Below are positions 37,672 through 47,164 of a DNA stretch of 64,000 nt, in pieces. Position numbers and translations under genes: made by a program. The notes below the pieces were generated by a model. The model had not been told where the DNA came from. It saw only the letters and a program-made list of their open reading frames with translations, and did no database searches. Positions within the stretch are counted from its first letter, which is position 1. Every line of letters begins with the position of its first letter. The stretch comes from Saccharopolyspora erythraea NRRL 2338 (lineage in GTDB: Bacteria; Actinomycetota; Actinomycetes; Mycobacteriales; Pseudonocardiaceae), in NCBI RefSeq assembly GCF_000062885.1, contig NC_009142.1:248001-312000 (forward strand), written 5' to 3'.

Positions 37672-40122
37672 GTGGCGCTCGCCCTTTACCGCAAGTACCG
37701 GCCGGCGACCTTCGCTGAGGTCGTCGGGCAGGAACACGTCACCGAACCGCTGCGGACCGCGCTCGCGTCCGGGCGCATCAACCACGCATACCTGTTCTCC
37801 GGCCCGCGCGGCTGCGGCAAGACCTCCAGCGCACGCATCCTCGCCCGCTCGCTGAACTGCGCGCAGGGCCCGACCGCCGACCCGTGCGGCGAGTGCGACT
37901 CGTGCGTGGCGCTCGCGCCGGAGGGCGGCGGCAGCGTCGACGTCGTCGAGCTGGACGCGGCCAGCCACGGTGGTGTGGACGACACCCGCGAGCTGCGCGA
38001 CCGCGCGTTCTTCGCGCCGGCCCAGTCGCGGTACCGGATCTTCATCATCGACGAGGCCCACATGGTCACCACGCAGGGCTTCAACGCCCTGCTGAAGATC
38101 GTCGAGGAACCGCCGGAGCACCTGATCTTCGTCTTCGCCACGACGGAGCCGGACAAGGTGCTCACCACCATCAGGTCCCGGACGCACCACTACCCGTTCC
38201 GGCTGATGCCGCCCGGCGTCATGCGCGAGCTGCTGGAACGGATCTGCGACCAGGAGAGCGTGCGCGTCGAGCCCGCCGTGTACCCGCTGGTGCTGCGCGC
38301 GGGCGGAGGCTCCGCGCGCGACACCCTCAGCGTCCTGGACCAGCTGCTGGCCGGCGCGGGCGAGGAGGGCGTCACCTACGAGCGCGCCGTCGCGCTGCTC
38401 GGGGTCACCGACGTCGCGCTGATCGACGACATGGTCGACGCGATGGCCGCCGCCGACGGCGCGGCGGTCTACGGCACCGTGGACCGGCTGGTGGAGGCCG
38501 GGCACGACCCGCGCCGCTTCGCCTCCGACCTGCTCGACCGGTTGCGCGACCTGGTGCTGCTGAACGCGGTCCCCGACGCCGACCAGCGCGGGCTCATCCA
38601 GGCGTCGGGCGACGAGCTGACCAAGATGCAGCAGCAGGCCGAGCAGCTCGGAGCGGCGACCCTGTCGCGCTTCGCCGAGATCGTGCACACCGGCCTGGCC
38701 GACATGCGCGGTGCCACCGCGCCCCGGCTGCTGCTCGAGCTGCTCTGCGCCCGGATGATGCTGCCGACGGTGTCGGACTCCGAGGTCGCGCTGCTGCAAC
38801 GGCTCGAGCGGGTCGAGCGCCGGATGACCATAGCGCCGGAGGGCGGCGCGGCCGAAGCGCCCGCCGGCCAGCCCGCGGACCAGGACGCCGGGGGACGACC
38901 GCGGCGGGTCTTCCAGCGTCCGCACGAGCGTGCGGCGCAGGCAGCGGAGCAGCCGACCCAGGCCGGCCAGGGCGCTCAGGACGGCCAGGCCGGTCAGGGG
39001 TCTCAGGCCGGTCAGGACTCCCGAGCTGGTCAGGACTCCCGGGTTGGTCAGGGTGAACAGCCTTCCCAGGCCGGCAGGCAGGCGGCTTCGGACGCGCAGC
39101 CAGGGTCTCCGGGCGGGCAGCCCGGCCCTTCGGCCGCACAGCCCGGCCCTTCGGCCGCGGCCGGGCAGCAGTCTCCCGCCGGGCAACCGACGCCGGAGGC
39201 GTCGGCCCGGCCCGCCGGCGCGGAAGCTCCGGCTCCGGCGCAGCCGGAGCGCCCCGCGGCGGCGGAGCCGCCGGGGCGGCCCGCGCAGCGGGCGCCGCAG
39301 GCGCGCCCCGGCGCGCCGGACGCGGCGGCGCGGGATGCCGCTGCGCAGCAGCGGCCCGCGGCGGAGCAGCAGGCCGCGCAGGCCGGGGCGAGCGCGGGAG
39401 CGCACGCGGGGCGGGACACCGCCGACGTGCGGAGGCTGTGGACCGAGGTGCTGCGGGCGGTCGCCGAGCGCAACCGGCCGACGCAGGCGCTGCTGCTCAA
39501 CGCCACCGTGCAGGACATCCAGAGCGGCACGCTGGTGCTGTCGATGCCGACGTCGGGCCTGGTCAAGCAGTTCGCGCAGCAGCGGAGGCTGGACTTCGTC
39601 AAGGACGCGCTGCGCGCGGTCCTCGGCGGCGAGTGGGAGATCCGCTGCGTCGAGGCCGGGGCAGCGCCGCCGGCCGCGCCGAGCCGGCCCGCCCAGCCGC
39701 CCCGCCAGGCCCCGCAGCGCCCGGCCGAGGAAGCCCCGCAGCGCAAGCCGTCGGCGGACTGGTCGGCGAACAAGCCGAACCCCCAGCAGGGGCAGGGCGG
39801 CAAGCCGGAGAACTCGCAGGCGCAGCGCAACGCGTCGCAGGGCAGGCAGGCCGGCAACGGTCGCCGGGCGCCGGCCGACGACATCCCGCCGCCGCCCGAG
39901 CCGCCGGACGAGGAGCCCCCGCCGGAGGACTACGTCCCGCCGTCGCGGCCCGCCCGCCAGGCCCCGCCGCCTCCTCCGCCGGTCGATGAGGAGGAGGACG
40001 AGGAGGCCATGATGGCCGACTCGACCCCGGCCGACGAGGTGATGGCCTCGCGGCCCGATCCGGAGGAAGCCGCCGTCGAGCTGTTCGCCAGCGAGCTCGG
40101 CGCCCGCCGCATCGACGACTGA
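37672..40122 (+). CDS. dnaX: DNA polymerase III subunit gamma/tau
   Basis: An 816-residue clamp-loader subunit. The AAA+ domain has Walker A GPRGCGKTS (44-52), four zinc-ligand cysteines (63, 72, 75, 78) and DEAH (about 125). It opens with YRKYRPATFAEVVGQEHV, the family signature. After about residue 390 comes a long Gln/Gly/Ala/Pro-rich linker with repeated GQDSRAGQDSRVGQ-like units, then a tau-type C-terminal domain (DVRRLWTEVLRAVAERN...) and a further acidic Pro-rich tail. No slippery frameshift site was noticed. GTG 37672 starts the conserved region. Confidence 0.96.
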   Translation: MALALYRKYRPATFAEVVGQEHVTEPLRTALASGRINHAYLFSGPRGCGKTSSARILARSLNCAQGPTADPCGECDSCVALAPEGGGSVDVVELDAASHGGVDDTRELRDRAFFAPAQSRYRIFIIDEAHMVTTQGFNALLKIVEEPPEHLIFVFATTEPDKVLTTIRSRTHHYPFRLMPPGVMRELLERICDQESVRVEPAVYPLVLRAGGGSARDTLSVLDQLLAGAGEEGVTYERAVALLGVTDVALIDDMVDAMAAADGAAVYGTVDRLVEAGHDPRRFASDLLDRLRDLVLLNAVPDADQRGLIQASGDELTKMQQQAEQLGAATLSRFAEIVHTGLADMRGATAPRLLLELLCARMMLPTVSDSEVALLQRLERVERRMTIAPEGGAAEAPAGQPADQDAGGRPRRVFQRPHERAAQAAEQPTQAGQGAQDGQAGQGSQAGQDSRAGQDSRVGQGEQPSQAGRQAASDAQPGSPGGQPGPSAAQPGPSAAAGQQSPAGQPTPEASARPAGAEAPAPAQPERPAAAEPPGRPAQRAPQARPGAPDAAARDAAAQQRPAAEQQAAQAGASAGAHAGRDTADVRRLWTEVLRAVAERNRPTQALLLNATVQDIQSGTLVLSMPTSGLVKQFAQQRRLDFVKDALRAVLGGEWEIRCVEAGAAPPAAPSRPAQPPRQAPQRPAEEAPQRKPSADWSANKPNPQQGQGGKPENSQAQRNASQGRQAGNGRRAPADDIPPPPEPPDEEPPPEDYVPPSRPARQAPPPPPPVDEEEDEEAMMADSTPADEVMASRPDPEEAAVELFASELGARRIDD

Positions 40123-40162
40123 GCCAAGGCCGAACGACGGCTCGGGTCGGGCCTGTTGACGG

Positions 40163-40393
40163 TTGGGGCTGGCCTATCGATGGCTGGGGACCGGCCCATC
40201 GACAGTTGGGCCCGGACTATCGATCGGCCGGGGCCGGGCCCGTTGCGAGCGGTCCAGGCCGGTCACCGAGGTCATCGACGACCAGTGCGTGGAGCGCGAC
40301 CGCCTGACGGCGCTGATCGACGACCTCGTCGAGTCCCGCCGCGGCCTGGACGAGCTGATCGACCAGACACGCGCCGACGCCGCAACCGCCTGA
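40163..40393 (+). CDS. Doubtful small ORF after dnaX
   Basis: A 76-codon frame whose last 43 codons read as a plausible acidic helix (VTEVIDDQCVERDRLTALIDD...) with strong third-position GC. The first half runs through degenerate CTATCGAT/GGGGC-type repeats and lacks a ribosome-binding site. It may be a decayed or short helical protein. Confidence 0.25.
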   Translation: MGLAYRWLGTGPSTVGPGLSIGRGRARCERSRPVTEVIDDQCVERDRLTALIDDLVESRRGLDELIDQTRADAATA

Positions 40394-40410
40394 CCGGCGG
40401 GCGCGGGCGG

Positions 40411-42231
40411 CTACCGGCGGAGGTGGCGCAGCAGGAAGGCGAGCGCGCGCGGGTAGGCGTCGAGGCGGTTGACCCGCTTGGCAAGGCCGTGGCCCTCGTC
40501 GGCGTAGACCAGCAGCTCGCACTCGATTCCCTTCGCCCGCACGGCCTGCGCGAGCTGCTCGGCCTCCGACAGCGGGACCCGGGGGTCGTTGGCGCCGTGC
40601 AGCACGAACAGCGGCGCCGAGATCGCGTCCGCTCGGGTCAGGGGCGATGCCTCCCGCAGGAAGTCGGCGTCGTCGCGCAGCGACCCGTACTCGCGCTCGC
40701 GGTGCGCCCGCCGGTAGGCGGCGGTGTTCTCCAGGAACGTCAGCAGCGACGAGATCCCGACGATGTCCACGCCCGCCGCCCACCGCTCTGGCTGGAAAGC
40801 CAGTCCGGCCAGAACCATGTAGCCGCCGTAGGAGCCGCCCCAGAGCGCCGCCCGGGACGGGTCGAGCCCGAGCGAGGGCAGCCAGTCGTGCAGGGCAGCG
40901 AGGTCGTCCACAGCGGACAGCCGCCTGCGCACGTCGTCGGCGGAGTACCAGCGCTTTCCGTAGCCGGTGGAGCCGCGCACGTTGGGCACCAGCACGGTGT
41001 GGCCCTGGTCGACCAGCGCTTGCACGATCGGGTTGAACGCCTGCACGGACTGGGCTTCCGGCCCGCCGTGGACGAACAGGACCGACGAGCCCGCGACGTC
41101 CGGCGGCGGGTTCTCCGGCGCGTAGACGAAGCAGGGCACCTGCTCGCCGTCCGGCGTCGGCACTCGGTGGGCGGTCGGCGGCACCGGACGCGCGGAACCG
41201 AGCTGGGCGGCCGAGTCGGTCAGGGCGCGGACCTCGCCGCCGGAGTCCAGCAGCAGCGCGTCTCCGGGGGTCGCGGTGGAGCTGTACGACAGCGCCGCGA
41301 AGCGGGAGTTCGGCGACCAGACCGGCGCCGGCAGCGGGTAGGTGCACCAGCCGTCGCCGGGTAACCGGACGTCCCGGCGCACGGCACCGGTGGCCGCATC
41401 GTGCAGCGCGAGCCGGGCTGCGCCCTCGACGTTGGCCTGCACCAGCAGCGTCGAGCCGTCCGGGGCGAGCCAGCCGGTGAGGTCGTGCTCGTCGGAGGTC
41501 ACCAGCCAGCGCCGCTCGCCGGTCCGCGGGTCGATGCGGGCCACGCCGGTCCGGTCGCGGTCGAGGTTGGTGGTGACGACGAGCGCGGAGGCGTCGGGCA
41601 GCCAGCGGACCCCGGTGTGCCGGGCGTGCGCGTCCGCGTCGGTGAGCTCGGTGACCTCCTCGTCGGCGGTGACCGGCATGGTGTCGACGAGGATGATCTG
41701 GTCCGACAGCGGCTTCTCGGCGGGCACGGTCACCGCGAGGTAGCGGCCGTCCGGTGAGGACGCCGCCTCCAGCACCATCCCGCCGCGGTCGTAGACCACC
41801 TCTTCCGCGCCGGAGGTGGCGCTGCGTACCACGACGTCGAAGTCCACGCCGTTGCGGCGGTTGGTCGCGTAGACGACCCGGCCGGGCAGCACGTCGAGCA
41901 GCCGGTGCACGTAGCGGGAGTCGTGGACCAGCGGCCGCAGGTCGCGCATGGTCGCGGGCCCGGTCCGGGGCACGTCCAGGGTGAGGAGGGAGAGCTGGCT
42001 GCGCTCGTCGCCGTCGGTGTCGTGCTGCACGACCACCGCGCGCTCGCCCGGCAGGTAGCGGCCGCTGACCGCCCCGGGCAGCGCGGTGAGGGCGCTGACC
42101 TCGCCGCCGGCGATCTCGGCGAGCTGCACCGAGCCCGACTCGTCGGACCCGGCCAGCACCCGGCCGCTGTCGTCGACGTCGAAGGCCCGCCGGCTTGTGC
42201 ACCCGAGCAACCGCACGATGTCCAGCCTCAT
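40411..42231 (-). CDS. S9-family prolyl oligopeptidase-like peptidase
   Basis: A 606-residue cytoplasmic serine peptidase. The first 350 residues form a beta-propeller-like part (repeats of the type GRVLAGSDESGSVQLAEIAGGE). The C-terminal alpha/beta hydrolase domain has the nucleophile motif WGGSYGGYM, the acid GANDPRVPLSEAEQL and the catalytic His in DEGHGLAK. FVHGGPEAQ marks the oxyanion region. It probably cleaves short peptides, perhaps linked to the ABC peptide importer nearby, though this is only proximity. Confidence 0.88.
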   Translation of the reverse strand: MRLDIVRLLGCTSRRAFDVDDSGRVLAGSDESGSVQLAEIAGGEVSALTALPGAVSGRYLPGERAVVVQHDTDGDERSQLSLLTLDVPRTGPATMRDLRPLVHDSRYVHRLLDVLPGRVVYATNRRNGVDFDVVVRSATSGAEEVVYDRGGMVLEAASSPDGRYLAVTVPAEKPLSDQIILVDTMPVTADEEVTELTDADAHARHTGVRWLPDASALVVTTNLDRDRTGVARIDPRTGERRWLVTSDEHDLTGWLAPDGSTLLVQANVEGAARLALHDAATGAVRRDVRLPGDGWCTYPLPAPVWSPNSRFAALSYSSTATPGDALLLDSGGEVRALTDSAAQLGSARPVPPTAHRVPTPDGEQVPCFVYAPENPPPDVAGSSVLFVHGGPEAQSVQAFNPIVQALVDQGHTVLVPNVRGSTGYGKRWYSADDVRRRLSAVDDLAALHDWLPSLGLDPSRAALWGGSYGGYMVLAGLAFQPERWAAGVDIVGISSLLTFLENTAAYRRAHREREYGSLRDDADFLREASPLTRADAISAPLFVLHGANDPRVPLSEAEQLAQAVRAKGIECELLVYADEGHGLAKRVNRLDAYPRALAFLLRHLRR

Positions 42232-42358
42232 GCCGCCACCATTTCACGGCCGGCGCGGCGGTCCCAGCGGCCGTGCGGGCCTTCCACGCCCCGCTCCCGG
42301 GCGGCGCGGACACGTCTAGGCTGGGTGGGGTACACAGCGGTGACTAGGAGGACCAGCG

Positions 42359-42709
42359 GTGCAACCAGGTGGCCAGCCGAACATGCAGCAGATCATGGAA
42401 CAGGCGCAGAAGATGCAGCAGCAGCTGATGACCGCGCAGCAGGAGCTCGCCGAGGCCGAGGTCAGCGGCAGCGCGGGCGGTGGCCTGGTGACCGCGGTGG
42501 TCAGCGGTTCCGGTGAGCTCAAGTCGGTCGCGATCGACCCGAAGGCGGTCGACCCCGACGACACCGACACCCTCTCCGACCTGGTGGTGGCGGCGGTGCG
42601 CGACGCCAACCGGGCCGCCCAGGAGCTGCAGCAGGAGAAGATGGGCCCGGTGACCGGCGCGCTCGGCGGCGGGCAGGGGCTGGGCGGGCTCGGCCTGCCG
42701 GGACTGTGA
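42359..42709 (+). CDS. YbaB/EbfC nucleoid-associated protein
   Basis: A 116-residue protein of the YbaB/EbfC family, a DNA-binding nucleoid protein found between dnaX and recR in most bacteria. It has the Gln/Met-rich N-terminal helix ([29 protein letters not shown]) and the [18 protein letters not shown] beta core. The Gly/Leu-rich C-terminus is common. GTG 42359 follows AGGAGG at 8 nt. The recR GTG lies 7 bp after its stop. Confidence 0.93.
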   Translation: MQPGGQPNMQQIMEQAQKMQQQLMTAQQELAEAEVSGSAGGGLVTAVVSGSGELKSVAIDPKAVDPDDTDTLSDLVVAAVRDANRAAQELQQEKMGPVTGALGGGQGLGGLGLPGL

Positions 42710-42716
42710 GCGGCAC

Positions 42717-43313
42717 GTGTACGAGGGTCCCGTCCAGGACTTGATCGACGAGCTCGGCAGGCTGCCGGGCATCGGTCCCAAGAGCGCGCAGCGGATCGCC
42801 TTCCACCTCCTCGCGGCCGAGCCCGCGGACGTCACCCGGCTGCAGGAGGTCCTGCAGAAGGTGAAGGAGGGCGTGGTCTTCTGCGACATCTGCGGCAACG
42901 TCTCCGAGGAGCCGACGTGCCGCATCTGCCGCGACGCCCGGCGCGACCCGGCGGTGGTCTGTGTCGTGGAGGAGCCCAAGGACGTGCTGGCGGTCGAGCG
43001 GACCAGGGAGTTCCGCGGCCGCTACCACGTGCTCGGCGGTGCGCTCGACCCGCTCTCCGGGGTGGGACCCGACCAGCTCCGGGTGCGCGAGCTGCTGACC
43101 AGGATCGGCCGCGACGAGATCACCGAGGTGATCATCGCGACCGACCCCAACACGGAGGGCGAGGCCACGGCCACCTACCTGGTCCGCATGCTCCGCGACT
43201 TCCCGGGCCTCAACGTCACCCGCCTGGCCTCCGGCCTCCCCATGGGCGGCGACCTCGAGTTCGCCGACGAACTGACCCTGGGCCGTGCCCTGTCCGGGCG
43301 TCGGGCTGTTTGA
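42717..43313 (+). CDS. recR: Recombination mediator RecR
   Basis: A 198-residue protein of the RecFOR pathway. It has the N-terminal HhH ([20 protein letters not shown]), the four-cysteine zinc finger [16 protein letters not shown], and the Toprim domain ([27 protein letters not shown]). A C-terminal Walker B-like segment ([26 protein letters not shown]) ends it. The stop codon overlaps the first REP-like repeat. Confidence 0.96.
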   Translation: MYEGPVQDLIDELGRLPGIGPKSAQRIAFHLLAAEPADVTRLQEVLQKVKEGVVFCDICGNVSEEPTCRICRDARRDPAVVCVVEEPKDVLAVERTREFRGRYHVLGGALDPLSGVGPDQLRVRELLTRIGRDEITEVIIATDPNTEGEATATYLVRMLRDFPGLNVTRLASGLPMGGDLEFADELTLGRALSGRRAV

Positions 43314-43429
43314 AGCGCCAGATGGCGCTTCAAATGGCGCGCCAGCGCCATCCGGCCGAAGGACGGGTCCGAAGCGCCAGATGGCGCTTCGGATGGCGCT
43401 CCGCGCCATCCGGCCGAAGGACGGATGCA
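43312..43429. repeat. Duplicated REP-like palindromic repeat
   Basis: Two tandem units of 59 and about 58 bp (from 43312 and 43371). Each has the palindrome GAAGCGCCAGATGGCGCTTC and a second inverted pair ATGGCGC/GCGCCAT, and ends CCGGCCGAAGGACGG. More palindromes of the same style follow at about 43556-43615 (GTCCGGCCTTCGGCCGGAC; GGAAGCCCCATCGGGGGCTTCC). The family is probably repeated elsewhere in the genome. Confidence 0.8.
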
Positions 43430-43522
43430 GGACTCCGGTGGCGAAAGTGTGATGGGGACGGCCCGTACCAACTCGGCCGAATGGCCGGTGACGGGCTGTC
43501 CTTCTGGAGTGCTTCCTTTCTG

Positions 43523-44185
43523 ATGCATCAGTCCGCACATCCTCGCTCTGAACAGGGCGTCCGGCCTTCGGCCGGACGGCGCGAGGCGCCATCGGAAGCC
43601 CCATCGGGGGCTTCCGACACCGCTGCCCTGGTTCGCGCCGCCGCGCCGCGTCTCGGCGCGGTGCGGCTGGTCGCCGTCGACGGACCCTCCGGGTCCGGCA
43701 AGTCGGTGTTCGCCCGCGGCCTGGTGGCCGCGCTGCGCGCGGACGGCCTGCGCACCGCGCTGGTGCCGACCGATGACTTCGCCACCTGGGACGAGCCGGT
43801 CGGGTGGTGGCCGCGCCTGGCCGAGGGCGTTCTCGATCCGTTGCGGCGCGGCGAGCCCGGCCGCTACCAGCGCACCGAATGGCCCGGCGGGGAGCCGGTC
43901 CTCGGTGCGTGGGTCGACGTCGAGGTGCCCGACGTCCTGGTGGTCGAGGGCGTTTCGTCCGCCCGGCGCGCGGTGGCCGACCGGCTGTCGCTCGCCATCT
44001 GGGTCGAGGTCGGCGATCCCGCTCTGCGGCTGGAGCGCGCGGTCGCCCGCGACGGCGAATGGAGTCGTCCGCACCTGCTCCGTTGGCAGGAGTTCGAGCG
44101 CCGCTGGTTCGCCGAGGACGGCGCGAAGCACCGCGCCGACATCCTCCGCCAACGATCTTCACCGTTGTCCCGCCAACGCCGCTGA
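43523..44185 (+). CDS. Uridine kinase-like P-loop protein
   Basis: A nucleoside/nucleotide-kinase-fold protein: strand VRLVAVDGPSGSGKSVFARGL (Walker A), VPTDDFATWDEP, VLVVEGVSSARRAV, and the RWQEFERRWFAEDGA lid-like end. It resembles actinobacterial uridine kinase-like proteins of about 200 residues. Start is uncertain: ATG 43523 is used, but its first 35 codons are made of REP-like palindromic DNA, and the conserved part begins near 43617. GTG 43661 is the other option. The C-terminal end also departs from the usual LVVDG ending. Substrate unknown. Confidence 0.65.
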   Translation: MHQSAHPRSEQGVRPSAGRREAPSEAPSGASDTAALVRAAAPRLGAVRLVAVDGPSGSGKSVFARGLVAALRADGLRTALVPTDDFATWDEPVGWWPRLAEGVLDPLRRGEPGRYQRTEWPGGEPVLGAWVDVEVPDVLVVEGVSSARRAVADRLSLAIWVEVGDPALRLERAVARDGEWSRPHLLRWQEFERRWFAEDGAKHRADILRQRSSPLSRQRR

Positions 44186-44334
44186 GCGCCGAAAACGTTG
44201 GCAACACTGGGAAAAACGGCGATCCCCTTAGGTCGCCCTAAGTAGCTGGATCGTAACCTCAAGGCCTCCCCGTGCGCGAAATGCCAGGTTAGTCTCACGT
44301 CACTCTGAGACCTGAGACACACCGAGGTGCTTTG

Positions 44335-46023
44335 ATGAGTAAAGCTCCGTCGACGCCGCACCGGACATTGCGGCGGCGCGTCGCGACCGCGGGGATCGCC
44401 TGCACCATGGCGGTCACGCTTGCGGCCTGCGCCACTTCGCAGCGAGGCGAGAACGCCGGCGGCGAAGGCGGCACCCTGACCTTCGGTGCTGCGGGCGCCC
44501 CGGACCTGTTCGACCCCTTCTACGCATCCGACGGCGAGACCTTCCGCGTCACCCGGCAGATCATGGAGGGCCTGGTCGGCTTCGAACCGGGCACCGCCGA
44601 GGTCGAACCGGAGCTGGCCAAGAGCTGGGAGTCCACACCGGACGGCAAGACGTGGACGTTCAAGCTCAACGAGGGCGTGAAGTTCCACGACGGCACCGAC
44701 TTCAACGCCGAGGCCGTCTGCAAGAACTTCGAGCGCTGGTACCACCAGACCGGCGCGGGCCAGAACCAGGCGCTCTCGTACTACTGGATCGAGAACTTCG
44801 GTGGGTTCGCCGACGGCCAGACGCCGTCGCTGTACTCCTCCTGCGATTCGCCGGACCCGGCGACCGCGGTGATCCACCTGACGCGCGCGACGTCGAAGTT
44901 TCCGGACCTGCTCGGTCTTCCGTCGTTCAGCATGCAGTCGCCGGCCGCGATGGAGCAGTACCAGGCCAACAACGTCCAGGCCCAGGGCGACAGCTTCTCC
45001 TACCCCGAGTACGCCAAGGCGCACCCGACGGGCACCGGGCCGTTCAAGTTCAGCGGCTACGACGAGGGCAACCAGACCATCAAGCTGGCCCGCAACGACC
45101 AGTACTGGGGCGAGAAGGCCAAGATCGGCGAGCTGATCTTCCGGATCATCCCCGACGAGACCTCGCGCAAGCAGGAGCTGGAAGCCGGCAGCATCGACGG
45201 CTACGACTTCCCCAACGCCGCCGACCTGCAGGCGCTGCGCGACGCCGGGCACAACGTGCTGGTGCGCGACCCGTTCAACATCATGTACCTGGGCTTCACC
45301 CAGAAGAACAACCCGGCGCTGAACGACCTGCGGGTGCGCCAGGCCATCGCCTACGCGCTGGACCGCGACAACCTGGTCAAGGCCAACATGCCCGAGGGCG
45401 CCGAGGTGGCCACCCAGTTCTACCCGGACACCGTCGAGGGATACGCCCCGGACGTGCAGAAGTACCCGCACGACCCGGAGAAGGCCAAGCAGCTGCTCGC
45501 CGAGGCAGGGCAGCAGAACCTGACGGTCAACTTCTACTGGCCGACCGAGGTCACCCGGCCCTACATGCCGGACCCCCAGGGCATCTACAACGCGCTGGCC
45601 GAGGACCTGCGCGCCGTGGGCATCACGGTGAACCCGGTCAGCAAGCCGTGGAACGGCGGCTACATCGACGACGTCGACAACGCCCGCGCCGACATCTTCC
45701 TGCTCGGCTGGACCGGCGACTACAACACGCCGGACAACTACATCGGCACGTTCTTCGGCACGCCGACGAACCGCTTCTACACCGCGGGCGCACCGTGGGG
45801 CGAGCAGCTCGCCGCCGAGCTGCGCGCCGCCGACAGCGAGCCCGACGAGGGCAAGCGGCAGGCGATGTACCAGCAGATCAACCGCAAGCTGCTGGCCGAG
45901 TACCTGCCCGCGGTCCCGCTGTCGCACTCGCCGCCCGCGCTCGTGCTCAACGAGCGGGTGAAGGGCCTGGTCCCCTCGCCGCTGACGGACGAAGAGTTCG
46001 CGACGGTGAGCCTCTCCGAGTGA
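44335..46023 (+). CDS. ABC transporter peptide-binding lipoprotein (family 5)
   Basis: A 562-residue extracellular solute-binding protein of the DppA/OppA family. Signal peptide with lipobox LAAC (about residue 34) anchors it in the membrane. The family signature is seen around EPELAKSWESTPDGKTWTFKLNEGVKFHDGTDFNAEAV. It feeds di- or oligopeptides to the permease encoded by the next four genes. ATG 44335 follows GAGGTG. A stem-loop directly after the gene probably lifts its mRNA level over that of the membrane parts. Confidence 0.92.
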   Translation: MSKAPSTPHRTLRRRVATAGIACTMAVTLAACATSQRGENAGGEGGTLTFGAAGAPDLFDPFYASDGETFRVTRQIMEGLVGFEPGTAEVEPELAKSWESTPDGKTWTFKLNEGVKFHDGTDFNAEAVCKNFERWYHQTGAGQNQALSYYWIENFGGFADGQTPSLYSSCDSPDPATAVIHLTRATSKFPDLLGLPSFSMQSPAAMEQYQANNVQAQGDSFSYPEYAKAHPTGTGPFKFSGYDEGNQTIKLARNDQYWGEKAKIGELIFRIIPDETSRKQELEAGSIDGYDFPNAADLQALRDAGHNVLVRDPFNIMYLGFTQKNNPALNDLRVRQAIAYALDRDNLVKANMPEGAEVATQFYPDTVEGYAPDVQKYPHDPEKAKQLLAEAGQQNLTVNFYWPTEVTRPYMPDPQGIYNALAEDLRAVGITVNPVSKPWNGGYIDDVDNARADIFLLGWTGDYNTPDNYIGTFFGTPTNRFYTAGAPWGEQLAAELRAADSEPDEGKRQAMYQQINRKLLAEYLPAVPLSHSPPALVLNERVKGLVPSPLTDEEFATVSLSE

Positions 46024-46055
46024 CGTGACGGCGTTGCGCCGACCCGGCTCCGGTC

Positions 46056-46087
46056 GTGGCGCTGCCGGTTGTGACCGGCAGCGCCAC
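46056..46087 (+). terminator. Stem-loop after the binding-protein gene
   Basis: GTGGCGCTGCCGGT (46056-46069) pairs perfectly with 46074-46087 around TGTG. Placed between the binding-protein gene and the first permease gene, it can act as a partial terminator or mRNA 3'-end protector. Confidence 0.75.
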
Positions 46088-46143
46088 CGGCCTGGACGGG
46101 GGCGCGGCGCGCACGTCGCGCACGGACCGACCTTGGGGGACTA

Positions 46144-47154
46144 GTGCTCCGCTATACGGTTCGACGGCTGGCGCAGCTCGTGCTGGTCGTCGCTGTGCTG
46201 TCCGTCCTGCTGTTCGCCTGGCTGCGGGCGCTGCCCGGCGGCCCGGTGTCGGCGCTGCTGGGCGACCGGGCGACGCCCGAGTCCCGCGCGAAGCTCGAGG
46301 CGCAGCTCGGCCTGGACCAGCCCATCTTCGTGCAGTACTGGAAGTTCCTGGAGCGCGCCGTCACCGGCGACTTCGGCACCTCCACCGGTGTCCAGCGCGG
46401 TGCGCCCGCGCTGGAGGTCTTCCTGGTGCGCTTCCCGGCGACGCTGGAGCTGTCGATCCTGGCGCTGCTGCTGGCGGTCGCGGTCGGCATCCCGCTCGGC
46501 TACCTGGCGGCCCGGCGCCGGGGGAGCTGGCTGGACAACCTGAGCATCACGTGGTCGCTGGTGGGCGTCGCGGTTCCGGTGTTCTTCCTGGCGTTCCTGC
46601 TGAAGTTCGTCTTCGCCGTCGAGCTCGGCATGCTGCCCGCCTCGGGCCGCCAGGACACCGGGATGGACGCGACGCGGGTGACCGGCTTCTACATCCTCGA
46701 CGGGTTGCTGACCCGGGAGTGGGACGCGGCGTGGAACGCCTTCGTGCACCTGGTCCTGCCCGCGATCGCGCTGTCGACCATCCCGTTCGCGGTGATCTTC
46801 CGGATCACCAGGGCCGCGGTGCTCGACGTGATGGACGACGACTACGTGCGCACGGCGCGGGCGAAGGGCCTGAGCGCGATGGTGATCAGGACCAGGCACA
46901 TCCTGCACAACGCGATGCTGCCGGTGGTCACCACGGTCGGCCTGCAGACCGGCGCGCTGCTGGCGGGCGCGGTGCTGACCGAGCGGGTGTTCAACATCCC
47001 CGGCATCGGGCAGGCGGTCGCGGTCGGCTTCCAGCGCAAGGACTTCCCCGTGCTGCAGGTCGTGATCCTGTCCGCGGCGATGGTGTACGTGCTGGTCAAC
47101 CTGATCGTCGACCTCTCGTACGCGATGATCGACCCGCGGCTGCGGACGCGGTGA
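46144..47154 (+). CDS. Peptide ABC transporter permease 1 (DppB-like)
   Basis: A 336-residue inner-membrane permease with six predicted helices. It begins MLRYTVRRLAQLVLVVAVLSVLLF, typical for DppB. The EAA loop is DDDYVRTARAKGLSAMVIRTRHILHNAMLP, which contacts the ATPases. It pairs with the next permease. GTG 46144 follows GGGGGA. The next gene begins 10 bp downstream. Confidence 0.93.
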   Translation: MLRYTVRRLAQLVLVVAVLSVLLFAWLRALPGGPVSALLGDRATPESRAKLEAQLGLDQPIFVQYWKFLERAVTGDFGTSTGVQRGAPALEVFLVRFPATLELSILALLLAVAVGIPLGYLAARRRGSWLDNLSITWSLVGVAVPVFFLAFLLKFVFAVELGMLPASGRQDTGMDATRVTGFYILDGLLTREWDAAWNAFVHLVLPAIALSTIPFAVIFRITRAAVLDVMDDDYVRTARAKGLSAMVIRTRHILHNAMLPVVTTVGLQTGALLAGAVLTERVFNIPGIGQAVAVGFQRKDFPVLQVVILSAAMVYVLVNLIVDLSYAMIDPRLRTR

Positions 47155-47164
47155 GGGGGCGGAC

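Noticed and set aside
37672-40122. Programmed frameshift giving a short gamma form of DnaX
   Set aside because: No A-rich slippery sequence followed by a stop in the shifted frame was seen near the end of the AAA+ part.
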